A DNA stretch of 64,000 nucleotides from assembly GCA_035771165.1 (NCBI GenBank), contig JAWNZC010000229.1, positions 1,225,001 through 1,289,000 on the forward strand, written 5' to 3'. This stretch comes from Paragorgia papillata (lineage: Eukaryota > Cnidaria > Anthozoa > Scleralcyonacea > Coralliidae). Below are positions 1 to 36,152 of the stretch, one piece after another. Position 1 is the stretch's first letter. Each line of letters starts with the position of its first letter. Below the pieces are notes generated by a model that was not told the DNA's origin, did not search any database, and was given only the letters and a program-made list of their open reading frames with translations. Position numbers and translations under genes: made by a program.

Positions 1-1790
1 ACGAGCTAAAGAAGAATCAAAAGGTTGTTTTTATGCACGAATGATTTCTTTGACATTATATACTATAGTCGTTATAATCAAAAGACTAAAACCCATCTGG
101 TAATTAATATATATAGATCATAGAAACTGATCTTTTGAACATTATAAACAGTTAATATGTACACTACAGTACCTGAAGTAGTTTGTCAAACGATATTACT
201 ACAAAATGAAGCAGTAACGATAACAGTTTGCTTGTCACAACTATAGATGTTGGCCATCACACTTGTTATTAACGCCGCTGTACTAACGCTTCATTGGCGA
301 CGCGTGACAAACTCATCTGAATAAAGGACTATATGATAAACTAGAAGTTACTATCGCAAGTGAAGTGCTGCCTCGTTATTGAGACGAAAATCCTGATTAG
401 TTTCCTGATGTTTCACCAAATTTGTAAAATAAGCTCTGAGTTAATAATATTAATTACAACAGTCAGAGTATTTATAGATTTATTTTCAATTTTTTAATTA
501 GAACATTTAAAATTATACATACAACTTATCTCTTGATATAACTGGCAAGGGTTTTGACAAGATACACACTATTATAATATACAGGTACAAATATTTATTA
601 AATGTCTCTTGCTGTGGGAAAGCTGCCAAAGTAATTCCAAGTGTCTCATGTTATAACAATTGTAGAGCTGAAAAATTAGAGCAATATACCATGAAATTCA
701 TCAACGTATTTTGCAGAATTTGTGCGTTAGCACTTTGGAGTTGTCCATTGTTTATAATCTCTGATTTTTACTAGTCCTTGGTAACAATGCACTATACTTT
801 CAAGGAGTTTTACTATAGTCATTGATAAGTAACAATCCATCATTGGAACATAGTATATTTTCTAAGAAAATTTGTAATACTGTACAGCAAACATGGTTAT
901 CCAAAGAGTAGGAGTGAGTAATACTTCTGTTGTAAGTGAATCACACTTTTCCAACAGTGCTTTGAGTGAAATGATAATCCAGTTCTTCTCAGATTTCAAC
1001 ATACAGGCAGTGCATCGCATGTAGTTTATTACAGACAGAAAGATACAGATGTAGTGTATACCGTATATATATATATGGATATATAACCAGATACTGCAAC
1101 TCTTTGTGTGGAAATTGACGATTGAAACCAAATGTGTAGTTTATAATTCTTAAATCACACGTGCTGTATGAAATAGCATCTTGTAGATATACTGTATAGC
1201 AATCCCGAAAAGTGAAGAGATGGTATTTTGTATACTTCAATTTATGGTATTCAATAGCTAACACTGAGATCCATTGTCATTAGTGAATGAATGAGTTTTC
1301 TTAGTTTCCCATGAAGAAGAACAGTTTGATAGTTGATTTCTTTTGAGAAGACTTTGTAGTTACACGTGGCCAGCCAACATTGTTTATCAAAAATTATAGA
1401 AATCTATAAAAGAATAACATTGTTTGTTAGCATGCATACAAGTATATACAGTTCACAAAGAACACAGGGAATTGGATTGGATTACAATTTAGAGGTGATG
1501 AATGATTTTCATTGTATAAGAGATGAAAACTTACCATTGACCTTGCCAATCATCTTTAGTAATTTTATAACTATACAAAAGACACCTGATTATAAATTAA
1601 AGTAGTTCTAATTTATGAGTTAAAACTGAAATGGATAACACATTTCATTGAATAACATGCACATAGCAGTACATGTCGATGTAACTGAGATACACAATTG
1701 AAATCCCCTGATATTATTCAACGTCAATGGTTTGGTGAGTTATATGCACTACAGGTAATCTGTGCCAAATGATCAAGCCTGTTTTCTTCT
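1..1790. other. Intergenic DNA, nothing recognised
   Basis: AT-rich DNA with only short ORFs that show no family resemblance or codon structure. A short TA run lies near 1063-1080. I see no exon with a convincing splice pair. It could be far 3' flank of the receptor gene on the minus strand. Confidence 0.5.
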
Positions 1791-2907
1791 TCAAAGCCTA
1801 AACTGTAAATTTGCTGATGACTTCAAGCTTGTCAATCTTTCGTAAGTCATTGATTCAATAACACAGGATGACAGTGTTTTCGCTCTGCTGATGGCAACAG
1901 ATGAGACTCCAGCAGTTCTCTCAGATTTACCAATATCTATCCAAGCCTTTGGTAGAGTGAGTTCTTGGCTTTTGTGTATTGTTAGAGCCCAAGCAATTAG
2001 TCTAATAGGTACTTGTTGCCTCTCATGGAAACCATGTTCTGTCTGTGAGGAGACAGTGATCGGGCACACATGATGATCGAGTGTCATCAAATGAAGGACC
2101 TCTGTAGTTCTCAAACTGAACAATTACAGCAACAGATAAGGTTAGTGGTTGATGGTTGTTGTCAAAGATGAAATCAATGACTGTTCCAGTAGCCCCATTG
2201 CAGAGACCAACACTTGACCACAAATTCATGGTTAGCATAACTCTAGCACCCTTTGCTAGAAACCACAGGTTCTAATCCAGACATATCTTCTGAAGACATT
2301 TTTTTAGCAATTACAGATGAATGGCGAGCATGAATATGAGCAACTGGATGTTCCAGTTTAATCAGTTGTTCATGATTGTAATTTGCAACTTGTTCATTGC
2401 TGTAGAAGAGTCTGGTAGCATCTTGAAATTCAGTTAAAAGTAAGTTCCAATCACTAATTGTTGACTCAGCTTTACGGAGTCGCAACAATAAATATCTGAA
2501 GTTAACCTGTTCAGAACTCATACCTTGTACTCGCTGATTTACAGTGAGCTTAACAACTTTATCAAACATTCTGTAAGTTTGATAGCCTTGTTCACCATCA
2601 GCACTTGATGGTTTAGCGTGATAAAGAGGCTTATCTGCTACAGGTTGGTAACTGACCTGGGTCACCAATTAAAATCAGAGATTTTCCTCCAAGAACTTTG
2701 TCATGAAATCCTGTTGCTTGTTTGCAATGCTTGTCTATCTATCCAGCCAAAAGCAACTTGACCAAGCATAGGATATTCATCAATAAGAATATAATCAACT
2801 CCATTTAAGCTTTCTTGCAGTCTAATTGTTGATTGATTGATGTGAATATTTGTACTGTAATAAAACAAAATATTTGCAGTTATACACCTTTTATCATTAA
2901 TAAACAT
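1791..2907 (-). pseudogene. PIF1-like helicase remnant (Helitron or PIF1 family)
   Basis: Four overlapping minus-strand reading frames read in order as one PIF1-type DNA helicase broken by frameshifts. 2907-2701 holds a Walker B/DEAD-like box (IDEYPMLGQ). 2668-2243 holds the GDPGQ-downstream region (PVADKPLYHA, LTVNQRVQGMSS). 2238-2023 holds an NGATGTV motif. 2123-1791 holds the C-terminal helicase box (ALTIHKSQ, VAISRAKTL). In PIF1 enzymes these boxes bind ATP and DNA. The Walker A region and everything before it are absent, so the copy is 5'-truncated. At least three frame changes make a functional product implausible. Such helicases occur as stand-alone PIF1 genes and as the C-terminal half of Helitron Rep/Hel proteins. 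No Rep domain or Helitron end is visible, so the source is undecided. Confidence 0.8.
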
Positions 2908-3290
2908 TGCCTATAACTGCAAACATTTTGTTTTATTACATTAACGTATATCACCATGCCAAGCTTCAAAATCCTGATATTTGTACTGTATTTAACAATT
3001 AACACTATTAACATTTCATCTTGCTACACTTCAACTGATGAGGTCAAATTGAGTTTACATTGATATAAATTTATGTTACATTTATATTTACATATTACAC
3101 AGAGTGTATAATATTATTTTGTTTTGAATTTGAACTATTTTAATTTATCTTTAAACTACTCAGTGGTATGCTGTGAAAAACTGATTGATTGATGTGAACA
3201 TTTGTACTGTATTTAACAATTAACACTATAAAGATTTCATCTTGCTACAGTTTAACTGACGAGGTCAAGTTGAGTCTATGTTGACTACTC
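2834..3290. repeat. Diverged direct repeat beside the helicase remnant
   Basis: About 90 bp containing TTTGTACTGTATTTAACAAT and CATCTTGCTACA occurs at 2978-3065 and again at 3198-3285. A third partial start (TTGATTGATTGATGTGAA) lies at 2834. The 2864-2935 stretch is also a weak foldback (TATTTGCAGTTATA against TATAACTGCAAA). This is probably transposon end sequence. Confidence 0.55.
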
Positions 3291-3767
3291 AGCAGGGCCA
3301 CATTTAATAACCAATGGGCAAGTGCCCAGGGTACAAAATTTCCAGGGCCCCCAAAAAATAAGTCGTTCCGTAAATCCAGAGAAATAATACTACCTTTACG
3401 ATATTGTACAATCCCTAAGGCCTAAACGAAGTGGTGAACAGCTGTAAAATCTTTTTAAATTGGTCAACCATATTAAACTTTTAAACTGGATTTAGATTTT
3501 GTATTAAACGTAGTTGTCTTTTACCTTCACACGAAAATCTTTTAACGCTGCAATTCAGCTTGAATTTAATCAATGGTCAGCTTGTTCAGAAAATCCCCTG
3601 GCGGTGGTGGCGAGATTTGAACTGCTATTAAATTCAGATTATTTACTTTTGTATAATCTTCCTGTTTGAATCACTTGTTTGAATACGCTGTATGAGCGCC
3701 TGTACGCAGGCTAGGAATCATTCGCGATGCGATTGCGTAATATGTGAATCCGTGTGTACATCCAGAC

Positions 3768-4858
3768 CAGTGAACTCGATGTAAGTTAAAATCTGATACC
3801 TGGAACGCTAACGTCCAGTCATTCGGGGGGCAAAAAGTGAGGCAAAAAGTTCCAGGCCCTTGCGCGGTTTGCAGGTACGATTCAGTCTCCCACAAAATGT
3901 TTTTTACACGGTCACCGGTCTTGAGCGAACTGCGAAGACTCGAAAAGGTTTGAAAAATTATTTATTGAATCATTTTATCACGCTTTGCTAAACGTGCATT
4001 TTAAATTTTGATTGGTTGTGCTATGCTGCCGAACTAATTATGCAGTGATTGTCTATTTGTTGCTATAGGAAAAGTCATTGTCTTTACAAAACGTGCACGA
4101 AGTTTGTCAGTGAAGAAATTAAATCAAATTTTCGTTATATTATAAACCATATATATTAGAGTTTCGTCACTCCGAAGAGGATACAAAAAATCAACACAAA
4201 CTTAGTATAGAATATGCCGTTTAGGTTAGTACCAGTTTCATCAGTTCGTTTTGTTTAAAAAGCATTCCGCATTCGTACCGAAAACAACAACTAGCCATGA
4301 GTAAACGTGAAAAATAAACAATCAAGTTGTCAGTTTATATTTCTTAAAATATCATTAGTTACAAAAGGCCGTTTAACAAAACTGAACAAGAAATTAAAGG
4401 AGCAGAAATAAGAAAATGACATTATATGTATATTATGAAATATCAAGTATCAATACGTCTTCAAACTCGTACAAGAATAGCTTTCTCACTCTTGTTCTCA
4501 CCTTTTCGGCTGGCTGTTTTCATCCTAGCCAGCAAAAGGACGTCTGTTTTCTCAGCCTATTTTCATCCCTAGCTTAATTTACTGTATAGTTTTGGACTGC
4601 TATACAGTAAATAAAACAACAACAGCGCTGCACAACAATGGGAAACCATTAAATGCACGTTTAGTCTGATAAATAATTTTTTCAAACCTTTTTTCGAGTC
4701 TTCGCAGTTCGCTCAAGACGGGCGGCCGTGTAAAAAACATTTTGTGGGAGACTGAATCGTACCTGCAAACCGCGCAGGGGCCTGGAACTTTTTGCCTCAC
4801 TTTTTGGTCCTTCGTTAGCGTTCCAGGTATCACATTTTAACTTACATCGAGTTCACTG
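3768..4858. mobile_element. Non-autonomous hAT-type element with 8-bp TSD
   Basis: The ends are inverted copies of each other for about 200 bp. The left end reads CAGTGAACTCGATGTAAG from 3768 and the right end reads CTTACATCGAGTTCACTG up to 4858. The arms share the stretch around CGCAAACCGCGCAAGG and CTTCGCAGTTCGCTC. Identical octamers ATCCAGAC flank the element at 3760-3767 and 4859-4866. An 8-bp duplication and a CA-starting end are typical of the hAT superfamily. No transposase reading frame lies inside, so the element would depend on one elsewhere. The arms have several mismatches and indels, so the insertion is not very recent. Confidence 0.82.
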
Positions 4859-4866
4859 ATCCAGAC

Positions 4867-6891
4867 AGACAGACACAATTCTCAACCAAGTACACTATAC
4901 ATAGCTCGGGAAATGGACTGGGCACGAGTAAAGACACAGCTAACCCAAGACGAATGCCAAGAATAGTGTGCTGCCTCGCTGATGCTCGGCAGCAATTATA
5001 TTTAAATAAAAACATCATGCAATAAAGGAATGGAATGTTTCGTGCATAATTGTCTTTTTCACCCATTTTCTAATCTTAGACTCTTACAACATTATCCATC
5101 GATGAAGAGATGTGTTTGAATTGCGTTTGAATTAAGGTCTTGCTAAAGAATCCTAATCGACAATGACAACGCAAGATCTATCTATAGTGATTGATATCCA
5201 ATATTATATGTGCTACATAATGTCTATTAATTAGATCTAAAGACACAGAGCGTGAAGAGGGGCCGCTGCATGTCCTGAGCGTGATGTATGGATCGACAGT
5301 TGATTTGCAACGGGAGAAAGTTCTTTGTAAAAGTAAACGTTTATAAATTGTGGAGTTTATTGAAATAATCTATTTGATTTTTGTTTTGTAACATTTAGAC
5401 TCGACAATATGATTGCTGTTCTAATTTAATACTCTTGGAAAGATGTTGAACGAAACAATTTTAGCCAACAATTGCTGAACGTTGTACAAACTGAAGCAAA
5501 TTAATAGAAGTATTCGCAACTTGTTGTATGACACTTGCTTTGGCAGTTTTGTTGTCACAGAGAGAGAGAGATTTGGAGCAAGTCTAATTTTGCCCCCACG
5601 TAGAAGGTCGGCAAAAATAACCCTGGTTCTATAATGTGATTGGAAAACCTGTTTTAGACTACGTGTTTTCACATGTGAGAAAGAGATTTGGAGCAAGATT
5701 AGGTAGATGGCAAAAATAAGCACTATAATGTGATTAAATCAAACTACGTATCATGCATTAAAATAGGTTAATGGCAATTGATTATTAGTTGGTTCGACAT
5801 TTTGATTAAGTTCGACTGAATTGGTCGTACTTAATGGATTTGGTGCGTTTAATGGATTTGATTTAGACGGCGAACTTCTCATTAAAATGTTTTTCTATAT
5901 GAGGTTAACACTTGGTTCGCCGTATGGCTGCCATACTAAATAGATTTGAGTCGTACCACACGCCGTCTAAAACCGACCTTAGAAACGAACTAGATGCAAA
6001 GCATCGTGGGGTATCGAGCCCTTAATTGTCTGTTCAACAATAAAATGAGTCTTCATCTCAAACAGCTCGCTTACCAAATGTTTGTCTTTCTGCACGCTGC
6101 ATGCATGTGCTCGCTATCTTTGCCTTCGCTTTTGCTAACCTTTACCTCCCTTTCTTCTGCTGTCTATTCGCTGCCTTCTTGTTTCCATTAATTCGTCCAT
6201 TTCATGGATAGTAGTAAAAAGTCGGTGAAACTGAAGAAATATAATTGTGGTATACGCCAGAAGAATCTGGCGCCGATGAGTGAGTATTAAAATCCGACCG
6301 GTAAAGAGGGCGAGTATGAATTGCGTGGAGCTCCCAGCCTTTCGCTGCCGTTTTCGTTCATTTCGTTGCTACCTTCTTGGCAGTCTTTGCTTCTAGTCCA
6401 TTCCCAGGATAGTATACATACACAAGTAGTAAAAAGTCTGTGAAACCGAAGAAAGAGAACAAATCCGATCGGGGAAAAGGGTGAGTACGAACTGCGCGGA
6501 CGTACCATAATTTATGGGTCATCACCTACCTATATACTATAAGAAGGCTTCTGATTGGTTTAGATAACCTAACCCAACACCTTCCCCTAACCCTAATCAG
6601 TAAGGAGAGCTTGTTAATGATATGCACACTGATGTATATGAGAACTCATGAAGTTGTCATGAGGAATGAGGCTGAAGTCCAACAGAGCGTTAAATATTTA
6701 TTATTCACGACAACAAATTAAACAAAAACAAAGATGAAAGATTTGTCAAAATTTCACTATTTCCCACCTCTCTTGCAATGTTTAGTCATGCAAAAGGTTG
6801 GTAGCGGTGTGATACGAGATCGGGTAATTAGTATAGAACTAAATATCCTTGTGAAATTCATGAATAATTAATGAAGTTAAGAAGCAATCAA
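4867..6891. other. Intergenic DNA with two diverged tandem duplications
   Basis: No gene recognised. Around 5560-5735 a segment with AGAGATTTGGAGCAAG and CTATAATGTGATT occurs twice in tandem. Around 6205-6500 a segment with AGTAGTAAAAAGTC, TGAAAC and GAAGAAA occurs twice. Near 6576 there is a short CCCCTAACCCTAA, too short to call telomeric. Confidence 0.5.
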
Positions 6892-6897
6892 AACGTA

Positions 6898-7241
6898 AGT
6901 AGTAGGGAAGGGCGGGTTCTGGCGATTTTTGAAATTATACTTTTATGATTTGTTATTTTAAAATATTTTAAATATAAAAATTTAAAATATTTTTTTAAAA
7001 TTTTTATTTTTCCCGTTTCCGAAAGCCGAAGCCGAAGTTTGTTATTGTTTTTCCGCTTTACCGTAATACCGAATGACCGATTGCCAGTTTCCGAATTCCG
7101 TCTTCACAAATTACTCTTTTGTCGTCGTCTGCCGAAAGTGCTATTTTGTTGATGTGCTCCGTGTATATTTCGTGCTGCCGGCTTCTGAATGTGTTCATAC
7201 CTTTCATGATGTGTTTTTTTGTGAACAAACAGTTTTTGTAA
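6898..7241. repeat. Left terminal inverted repeat of the Polinton derivative
   Basis: 344 bp, inverted at 9432-9775. Within it an AT palindrome has 14-bp perfect arms at 6960-6973 and 6980-6993, downstream of the polymerase stop codon. The inner 180 bp encode the last 60 codons of the polymerase. Confidence 0.9.
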
Positions 7242-7777
7242 TCCTGGAATGTTATTTCATTTTTTACAACCCCCTTTTTGACTCCCTTACATTTCTTTTC
7301 TTCCTTACCTTCACCCGCCATTTTGTAAGCATACAGCTTACTTCTTAACCCAACAAATTCTGATATCTGTTTTGACCCCGTTTCACTTTTCATCATCCCA
7401 ATTACCTTTTTGTTAATTCCAGTTGGAATTTTACTAGGATGTGTTTTTTCAAAGTTACTGGTATCAAACTTACTTTGAACATCAGCTGAAATATCTTTGA
7501 AGAAATCCTGAGTTTTAATTTCATAACACAAGCTGTCTGTGTCGGTAAACAACAAGCTTGCATTTTTACCATATTTAGGTTTAATGTAGTTGTAGTGGAA
7601 ATTATACATTAATGTTTTACTGAGATCTAAAATACTCATTCCGAGGTAAATAGGCTTATTAAGTTTAACCGAGGTTTTTTTCATGTGAACGGCAACAAGA
7701 TTTTTTGAAAAAATGTTAACTCTACTAAAGTTAGATTTACAAGCTAGTTTTTCAAGCTGAGATTCATTTGTAACTAC
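7058..7777 (-). pseudogene. Protein-primed DNA polymerase B, C-terminal fragment (Polinton type)
   Basis: An open frame of about 240 codons reads on the minus strand. It shows NLVAVHMKK, then KPIYLGMSILDLSK, then the catalytic motif LLFTDTDSLCYE, whose paired Asp residues bind metal in family B polymerases (motif C). The exonuclease domain, motifs A and B and the TPR insertions are missing upstream. The open frame ends at a TAA at 7780-7778, next to the oppositely oriented ORF, which probably marks a deletion junction. The last 60 codons lie in the left terminal repeat, so the same C-terminus is also encoded at 9432-9615 on the plus strand, with one Lys to Thr change. In an intact element this enzyme would copy the transposon genome from a protein primer. 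This fragment cannot. Confidence 0.85.
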
Positions 7778-7803
7778 TTAAAAAAATTTACGCTTTTCTT
7801 GAA

Positions 7804-8584
7804 ATGGTTCAAGAATATCCAAAACGAAACAAACTTTCTTCGGCATTAATTCCTATGTTTAAAATGCTTTTAAATGAAATAGTTATACTTAGATGTTCTG
7901 AAAAGTTTGTAATTGAACATATGATTGAATTAAAGCGGAGACCAAATCTTCCGTATACGAAGGCGAACGTAATTTACTATACTAAGCCAAAAAAAAATTT
8001 TATATCCAAAGAAAACCAAAACAAGGATATAGTAATTAAAATTCCGGTAGGTTTCACCAAATTAGAAAAGTTCTTTTTATATCTCCCAAAAACAAAAGCA
8101 CTAAGATCGTTGGATGGAATAGGTGAGCATCTTTTACAACAATATGGTCTTTGTAAAGCTGATCAAAATTTTATTACATTAATCGGGTTTTCAACTGAAT
8201 GCCATGATGAGTTACCGACAATAAAACTAGAAAACACTAATATTAATTCGCTAGTTAATTTCGAAGAAACAGATCCAGCAAAAAAGTGGTCCTTTGGTCA
8301 TCCTATCAAAGCAATATTTTACTACCAAACAGTTACACTTAAATTTTCTAATTTTCTGTAATAAAAGTGAGATGATTGTTAATAACAATTTTAAGTTTGC
8401 AACAAAATGTAAATTCAGAAGTAAAACCTGGTTTGACATTGGAAAACTTATTTACAAACTTTCATACGGAGGCGATGAAGGTTATAGACTTTGGGTAATG
8501 TATAGCAAAATGGATCAAAAAAATTTTAATGAATTTTATTGTTATGAATACTGGGATTACCTAGTTACCTATGCCTATGAATAA
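7804..8584 (+). pseudogene. Primase-like ORF of the Polinton derivative, frameshifted
   Basis: Two overlapping plus-strand frames (7804-8361 and 8294-8584) read as one protein of about 255 residues with a shift near 8345-8362. The first 185 residues match nothing I recognise. They are Lys-rich and contain IPVGFTKLEKFF and PTIKLENTN. The second frame ends in a block like the primase C-terminal domain PriCT-2 of D5-type primase-helicases: TWFDIGKLIYKLS, then DEGYRLWVMYS, then CYEYWDYL. That family usually precedes an SF3 helicase, which is absent here. The frame stays open upstream of the ATG to about 7781, at the junction with the polymerase fragment, so the true start may be lost. The family call rests on motif spacing and is moderate. 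Confidence 0.5.
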
Positions 8585-8595
8585 AACAAAATGTT

Positions 8596-8624
8596 AAATT
8601 TCTAAGATTTTTTCTTAGAAATTT
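8596..8624. terminator. Hairpin between convergent Polinton ORFs
   Basis: A perfect 11-bp inverted repeat (AAATTTCTAAG at 8596-8606, CTTAGAAATTT at 8614-8624) with a 7-nt loop sits in the 53-bp gap between the primase-like stop and the lectin-like stop. The position suits a bidirectional 3'-end signal. Giant viruses such as mimivirus use hairpins as mRNA 3'-end signals, which makes this plausible but unproven. Confidence 0.5.
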
Positions 8625-8637
8625 GTTTTTAAAAAAA

Positions 8638-9411
8638 TCAGGCTTGTATTTTTTCCGCTTGTAAAATTTTATGGTCACTCATTATTTTTTTGTTTATGTT
8701 AACTATATCATCTGTTTCTAAAAATCCGCTAATTACTTTTATATCGTAAATCTTTCCTGTGAAAGGTTTTGATAGTGGACCAGTGGTTCCTGTAAACCTA
8801 TCGTTAACAAATATTGTTCCACATGTTTCACCAATGGTTTTTGGGTTTGCAAAAAAATCTGAATCTGCCGACTTTACTCCATTAATGTAAACACAACTTC
8901 CGTTTAATAACCAATGACATGAAATTAAATGTTTGTTAAAAATGCTAACATCGCTTTGAATGGTACAGTTATATTCTTTAACTGGAAAACCACCACCATA
9001 CGATAGCTGGTTTGTTGATCCGGTCTTGTATCCAATAAATTTGTCATATCCACCATTATCGTTGCCAATAATGTATGCCCATTTTCCTGAATTGTTGGTG
9101 TTACCAATAACATGTAACACGATAAATATGGAAATGTTAATATTAACCATTTCTGGACATTTAAATATCATAAAACACTTTCTGGTATTTTCAATAAAAT
9201 CTAAACCAGGTATTGGTCCTCTTCTATATTCGCTCTGAAAAAGTGAATATTCATTGTCTTGCACTCTGCCAATTCTAACTCCTTTATCGGCTTGTCCGGT
9301 TTTTATAGCTTTTAATAAGTTAACGTCAAAAACAGTTTTATATTGTTTTTGATCTGGTAACACAATTTTATGTTTGTCATAATATTTGTCAAAACCATAG
9401 TGTATGCTCAT
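8638..9411 (-). CDS. Lectin-like (concanavalin A/LamG-fold) protein of the Polinton derivative
   Basis: An intact 257-codon ORF runs from an ATG at 9411 to a TGA at 8638. The middle and C-terminal parts have features of concanavalin A-like/LamG jelly-roll domains. A segment like the family's 'W-x-Y-I-N-G' strand reads CHWLLNGSCVYINGVK (about residues 166-181). Gly-rich loops follow, then an ending GKIYDIKVISGF resembling the closing strand of such domains. The N-terminal 60 residues contain YYDKHKIVLPDQK and match nothing I recognise. There is no signal peptide. It is the only undamaged gene in the element and starts just inside the right terminal repeat. In viruses and virus-like transposons such folds often serve as fibre or adhesion proteins. 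That role is inference. Confidence 0.55.
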   Translation of the reverse strand: MSIHYGFDKYYDKHKIVLPDQKQYKTVFDVNLLKAIKTGQADKGVRIGRVQDNEYSLFQSEYRRGPIPGLDFIENTRKCFMIFKCPEMVNINISIFIVLHVIGNTNNSGKWAYIIGNDNGGYDKFIGYKTGSTNQLSYGGGFPVKEYNCTIQSDVSIFNKHLISCHWLLNGSCVYINGVKSADSDFFANPKTIGETCGTIFVNDRFTGTTGPLSKPFTGKIYDIKVISGFLETDDIVNINKKIMSDHKILQAEKIQA

Positions 9412-9431
9412 TTTTTATTTAAACCATTATT

Positions 9432-9775
9432 TTACAAAAACTGTTTGTTCACAAAAAAACACATCATGAAAGGTATGAACACATTTAGAAGCCGGCAGCA
9501 CGAAATATACACGGAGCACATCAACAAAATAGCACTTTCGGCAGACGACGACAAAAGAGTAATTTGTGAAGACGGAATTCGGACACTGGCAATCGGTCAT
9601 TCGGTATTACGGTAAAGCGGAAAAACAATAACAAACTTCGGCTTCGGCTTTCGGAAACGGGAAAAATAAAAATTTTAAAAAAATATTTTAAATTTTTATA
9701 TTTAAAATATTTTAAAATAACAAATCATAAAAGTATAATTTCAAAAATCGCCAGAACCCGCCCTTCCCTACTACT
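9432..9775. repeat. Right terminal inverted repeat of the Polinton derivative
   Basis: Inverted copy of 6898-7241, equal in length, two mismatches. On the plus strand it encodes a second copy of the polymerase C-terminus ending at 9615. Confidence 0.9.
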
Positions 9776-9896
9776 AACGTAGCATTCAAGTCAAAAGTTA
9801 AGAATACTAATTAGCCTTCTTGGTGATCTTTATCAAAAGTTATGAATACTAATTAGCTTCATTCTATTGTTTCATTTCATTTCATTTCACAAGTAC

Positions 9897-10070
9897 GATA
9901 AAGCATTCGCGTCCGATCTGTATGGGGATTTACTTCGTCTCGCCTTGTAAATCCCCATACAGATATCGATTAGGCTCAGATTCCAGCCGTTGGGATCGCG
10001 GGCGCACCGAGACCCAACGGCTGGAATCTGAGTCTACATACAGATTGGCCGCTCATGCTTTATCTATTAC
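9897..10070. repeat. Foldback repeat, nested hairpins
   Basis: The hairpin GTATGGGGATTTAC / GTAAATCCCCATAC is followed by a second one, CTCAGATTCCAGCCGTTGGG / CCCAACGGCTGGAATCTGAG. The outer flanks GATAAAGCATTCGC and CTCATGCTTTATC also pair. A relative with the same outer motif but different loops lies inverted at 29417-29535, so this is a dispersed foldback family. Confidence 0.75.
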
Positions 10071-10075
10071 ATGCA

Positions 10076-10745
10076 GAGCAATCACGTTGCAATCCTGTTG
10101 TTACTGACTGAACACGCAGGTGGTTCCATCAGCTACTGCATGTTGAAGTAAGTTATAATATATTTCATTGAAAGTAACTCAAGCACAAGTACTTTAAAAC
10201 CTTCAGAAAACCTAACAATATCATGCACGTGCAATTTAAATTATATATTGCAACGTGCAAAGTTCTTTCGGGTGCAGGTGCAGATAAGCTACAATACAGT
10301 GACACAGTAATAAAATTTAGTGATAGGAACCTTAAGATGATAAGACAATGGAGGCGATTAGAAAAAAACATAAATTTTGCAATTTAAAGAAGTCACGGTT
10401 ATAACTGACTAAATATATTCCAAATTTGAAGTAATATTTCAAGACGAGTTTGAGTGTTTCGTTGGGGTCGGGATCCAAACACGAGAGAAAACATGATGAA
10501 AGCACGAGGCCAAAATATGGCATCTTACTCGAGCGATTTCAATTAGAAAATGCAATTAAAATAAACCCTCATGAGGTTTTATTCATGAGTGTAAAATGTA
10601 TTCATACAGAAACTTGTTTATTTTGCATAGATAATTGAGATCTTAAGAATTAGATGAACACCAGTTTTCATCTAATATCTTGGGTGGTATACGATTTTAG
10701 CGTGTCTTACTGGAGTATCCAACTTCAATCAGGTGATTGAATGAA
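10076..10745. other. Probable 3' flank of the receptor gene
   Basis: No exon recognised. Several minus-strand frames are open for 60-70 codons but carry no domain signal. Any polyadenylation signal for the receptor gene should lie here. Confidence 0.4.

Positions 10746-36152
<25,407 letters not shown>

Larger units (their letters stand above)
6898..9775. mobile_element. Miniature Polinton/Maverick element, 2,878 bp, TIR and TSD intact
   Basis: The element is bounded by 344-bp terminal inverted repeats (6898-7241 and 9432-9775) that I align with only two mismatches. The ends start AGTAGTAGGG. Identical hexamers AACGTA at 6892-6897 and 9776-9781 are the target duplication. AG-starting long TIRs and a 6-bp duplication are Polinton hallmarks, and a Polinton-type protein-primed DNA polymerase fragment lies inside. 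Full Polintons are usually 15-20 kb with integrase, ATPase, protease and capsid genes, none of which is present. Three coding blocks remain: polymerase C-terminus (minus), primase-like ORF (plus) and lectin-like ORF (minus). I infer an internally deleted derivative mobilised in trans. A deletion after insertion is also possible. Confidence 0.88.
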
